The notes under the pieces were generated by a model. That model worked only from the letters and a program-made list of their open reading frames with translations, was not told the DNA's origin and searched no databases. Both the position numbers and the translations under genes were made by a program. Source: Candidatus Bathycorpusculum fermentans (GTDB lineage: Archaea > Thermoproteota > Bathyarchaeia > Bathyarchaeales > Bathycorpusculaceae). From it: a stretch of DNA of 23,320 nt. The stretch's first letter is position 1; every line of letters starts with the position of its first letter. Positions 23,114 through 23,320 of the stretch are shown piece by piece. The stretch spans positions 1-23,320 of the forward strand of contig WRGM01000163.1 of NCBI GenBank assembly GCA_009787175.1, given 5' to 3'.

Positions 23114-23320
23114 GGGCTGTAAGGAGTGACCTTTTTTGCATTCTCTCTTTTACCTCTCTAGTCTTATTTTTTAGCGTGTACTCTTTGGGATTTATTTTGC
23201 TGTAAAAAATTGTGAATTATGATAAAAAGACGAGAGTTTTCACCGATAGGGAGATTAAGGTGTTTGTGGTAACCTTGTAAACAAGATTATGGTTAGGTGT
23301 AAATAGTGTTTGTCTGAAAA
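23114..23320 (+). terminator. T-rich 3' end after the radical SAM gene
   Basis: Several T runs (T6 at about 23141-23146 and pyrimidine-rich DNA to about 23172) follow the stop and probably end the transcript. Beyond that no gene start is visible before the window ends. Confidence 0.4.

Overview
The window is archaeal. It encodes a hypusine-type aIF5A, both subunits of D-family DNA polymerase, an Orc1/Cdc6 initiator, Sec61-beta, geranylgeranylglyceryl phosphate synthase, Elf1, LSm, Nob1 and DUF2070, plus an intron-containing tRNA. The DNA is AT-rich, with many GTG and TTG starts. The mix of proteins (PolD with Sec61-beta, Elf1 and several TACK-looking small winged-helix proteins) fits a Bathyarchaeia-like member of the Thermoproteota. 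That placement is inference from protein resemblance, not from a marker-gene tree. No transposon, CRISPR array or prophage was seen.

Layout. 1-286 is non-coding, with a long imperfect inverted repeat. 287-4003: aIF5A (-) diverges from NAD kinase (+), which is followed by a Nob1-like PIN/zinc-ribbon gene whose reading frame is broken by one base. A DUF2070 membrane protein (-) follows. 4241-9764: LSm (+), then a minus-strand run read as Elf1 > GGGP synthase > PolD large subunit > small winged-helix protein > Sec61-beta. 9860-11546: ammonia-type NAD synthetase with a nitrilase-fold amidase 1 nt downstream. 11547-14246: an accessory-looking segment with three proteins of unknown role: a 163-residue protein, a membrane-anchored coiled coil with a C-terminal winged helix, and a 146-residue winged-helix protein. 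The first two lie downstream of dense GTGAT/ATCAC arrays spaced at about one helical turn.

14247-15131 is a probable replication origin. It has three ORB-like elements around the core GGGGTGTG, AT-rich blocks between them, and orc1/cdc6 immediately downstream. The PolD small subunit runs tail to tail into cdc6. Strand composition flips across the origin: the + strand is richer in A and C to the left and in T and G to the right, as expected when the leading strand is G+T rich. 18394-23113: an AbrB-PhoU regulator, tRNA-Ser(CGA) with a 36-nt intron, a signal peptidase I overlapping a small membrane protein (both -), and a 703-residue radical SAM/SPASM protein with a large uncharacterised N-terminal region.

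How it fits together. The core is a replication neighbourhood: origin, initiator and both polymerase subunits in 13 kb, next to transcription, translation, secretion and lipid housekeeping genes. The most interesting unexplained part is the origin-proximal block at 11.5-14.3 kb, where the phased operator-like arrays and the membrane-tethered DNA-binding protein suggest an undescribed regulatory or origin-associated system.
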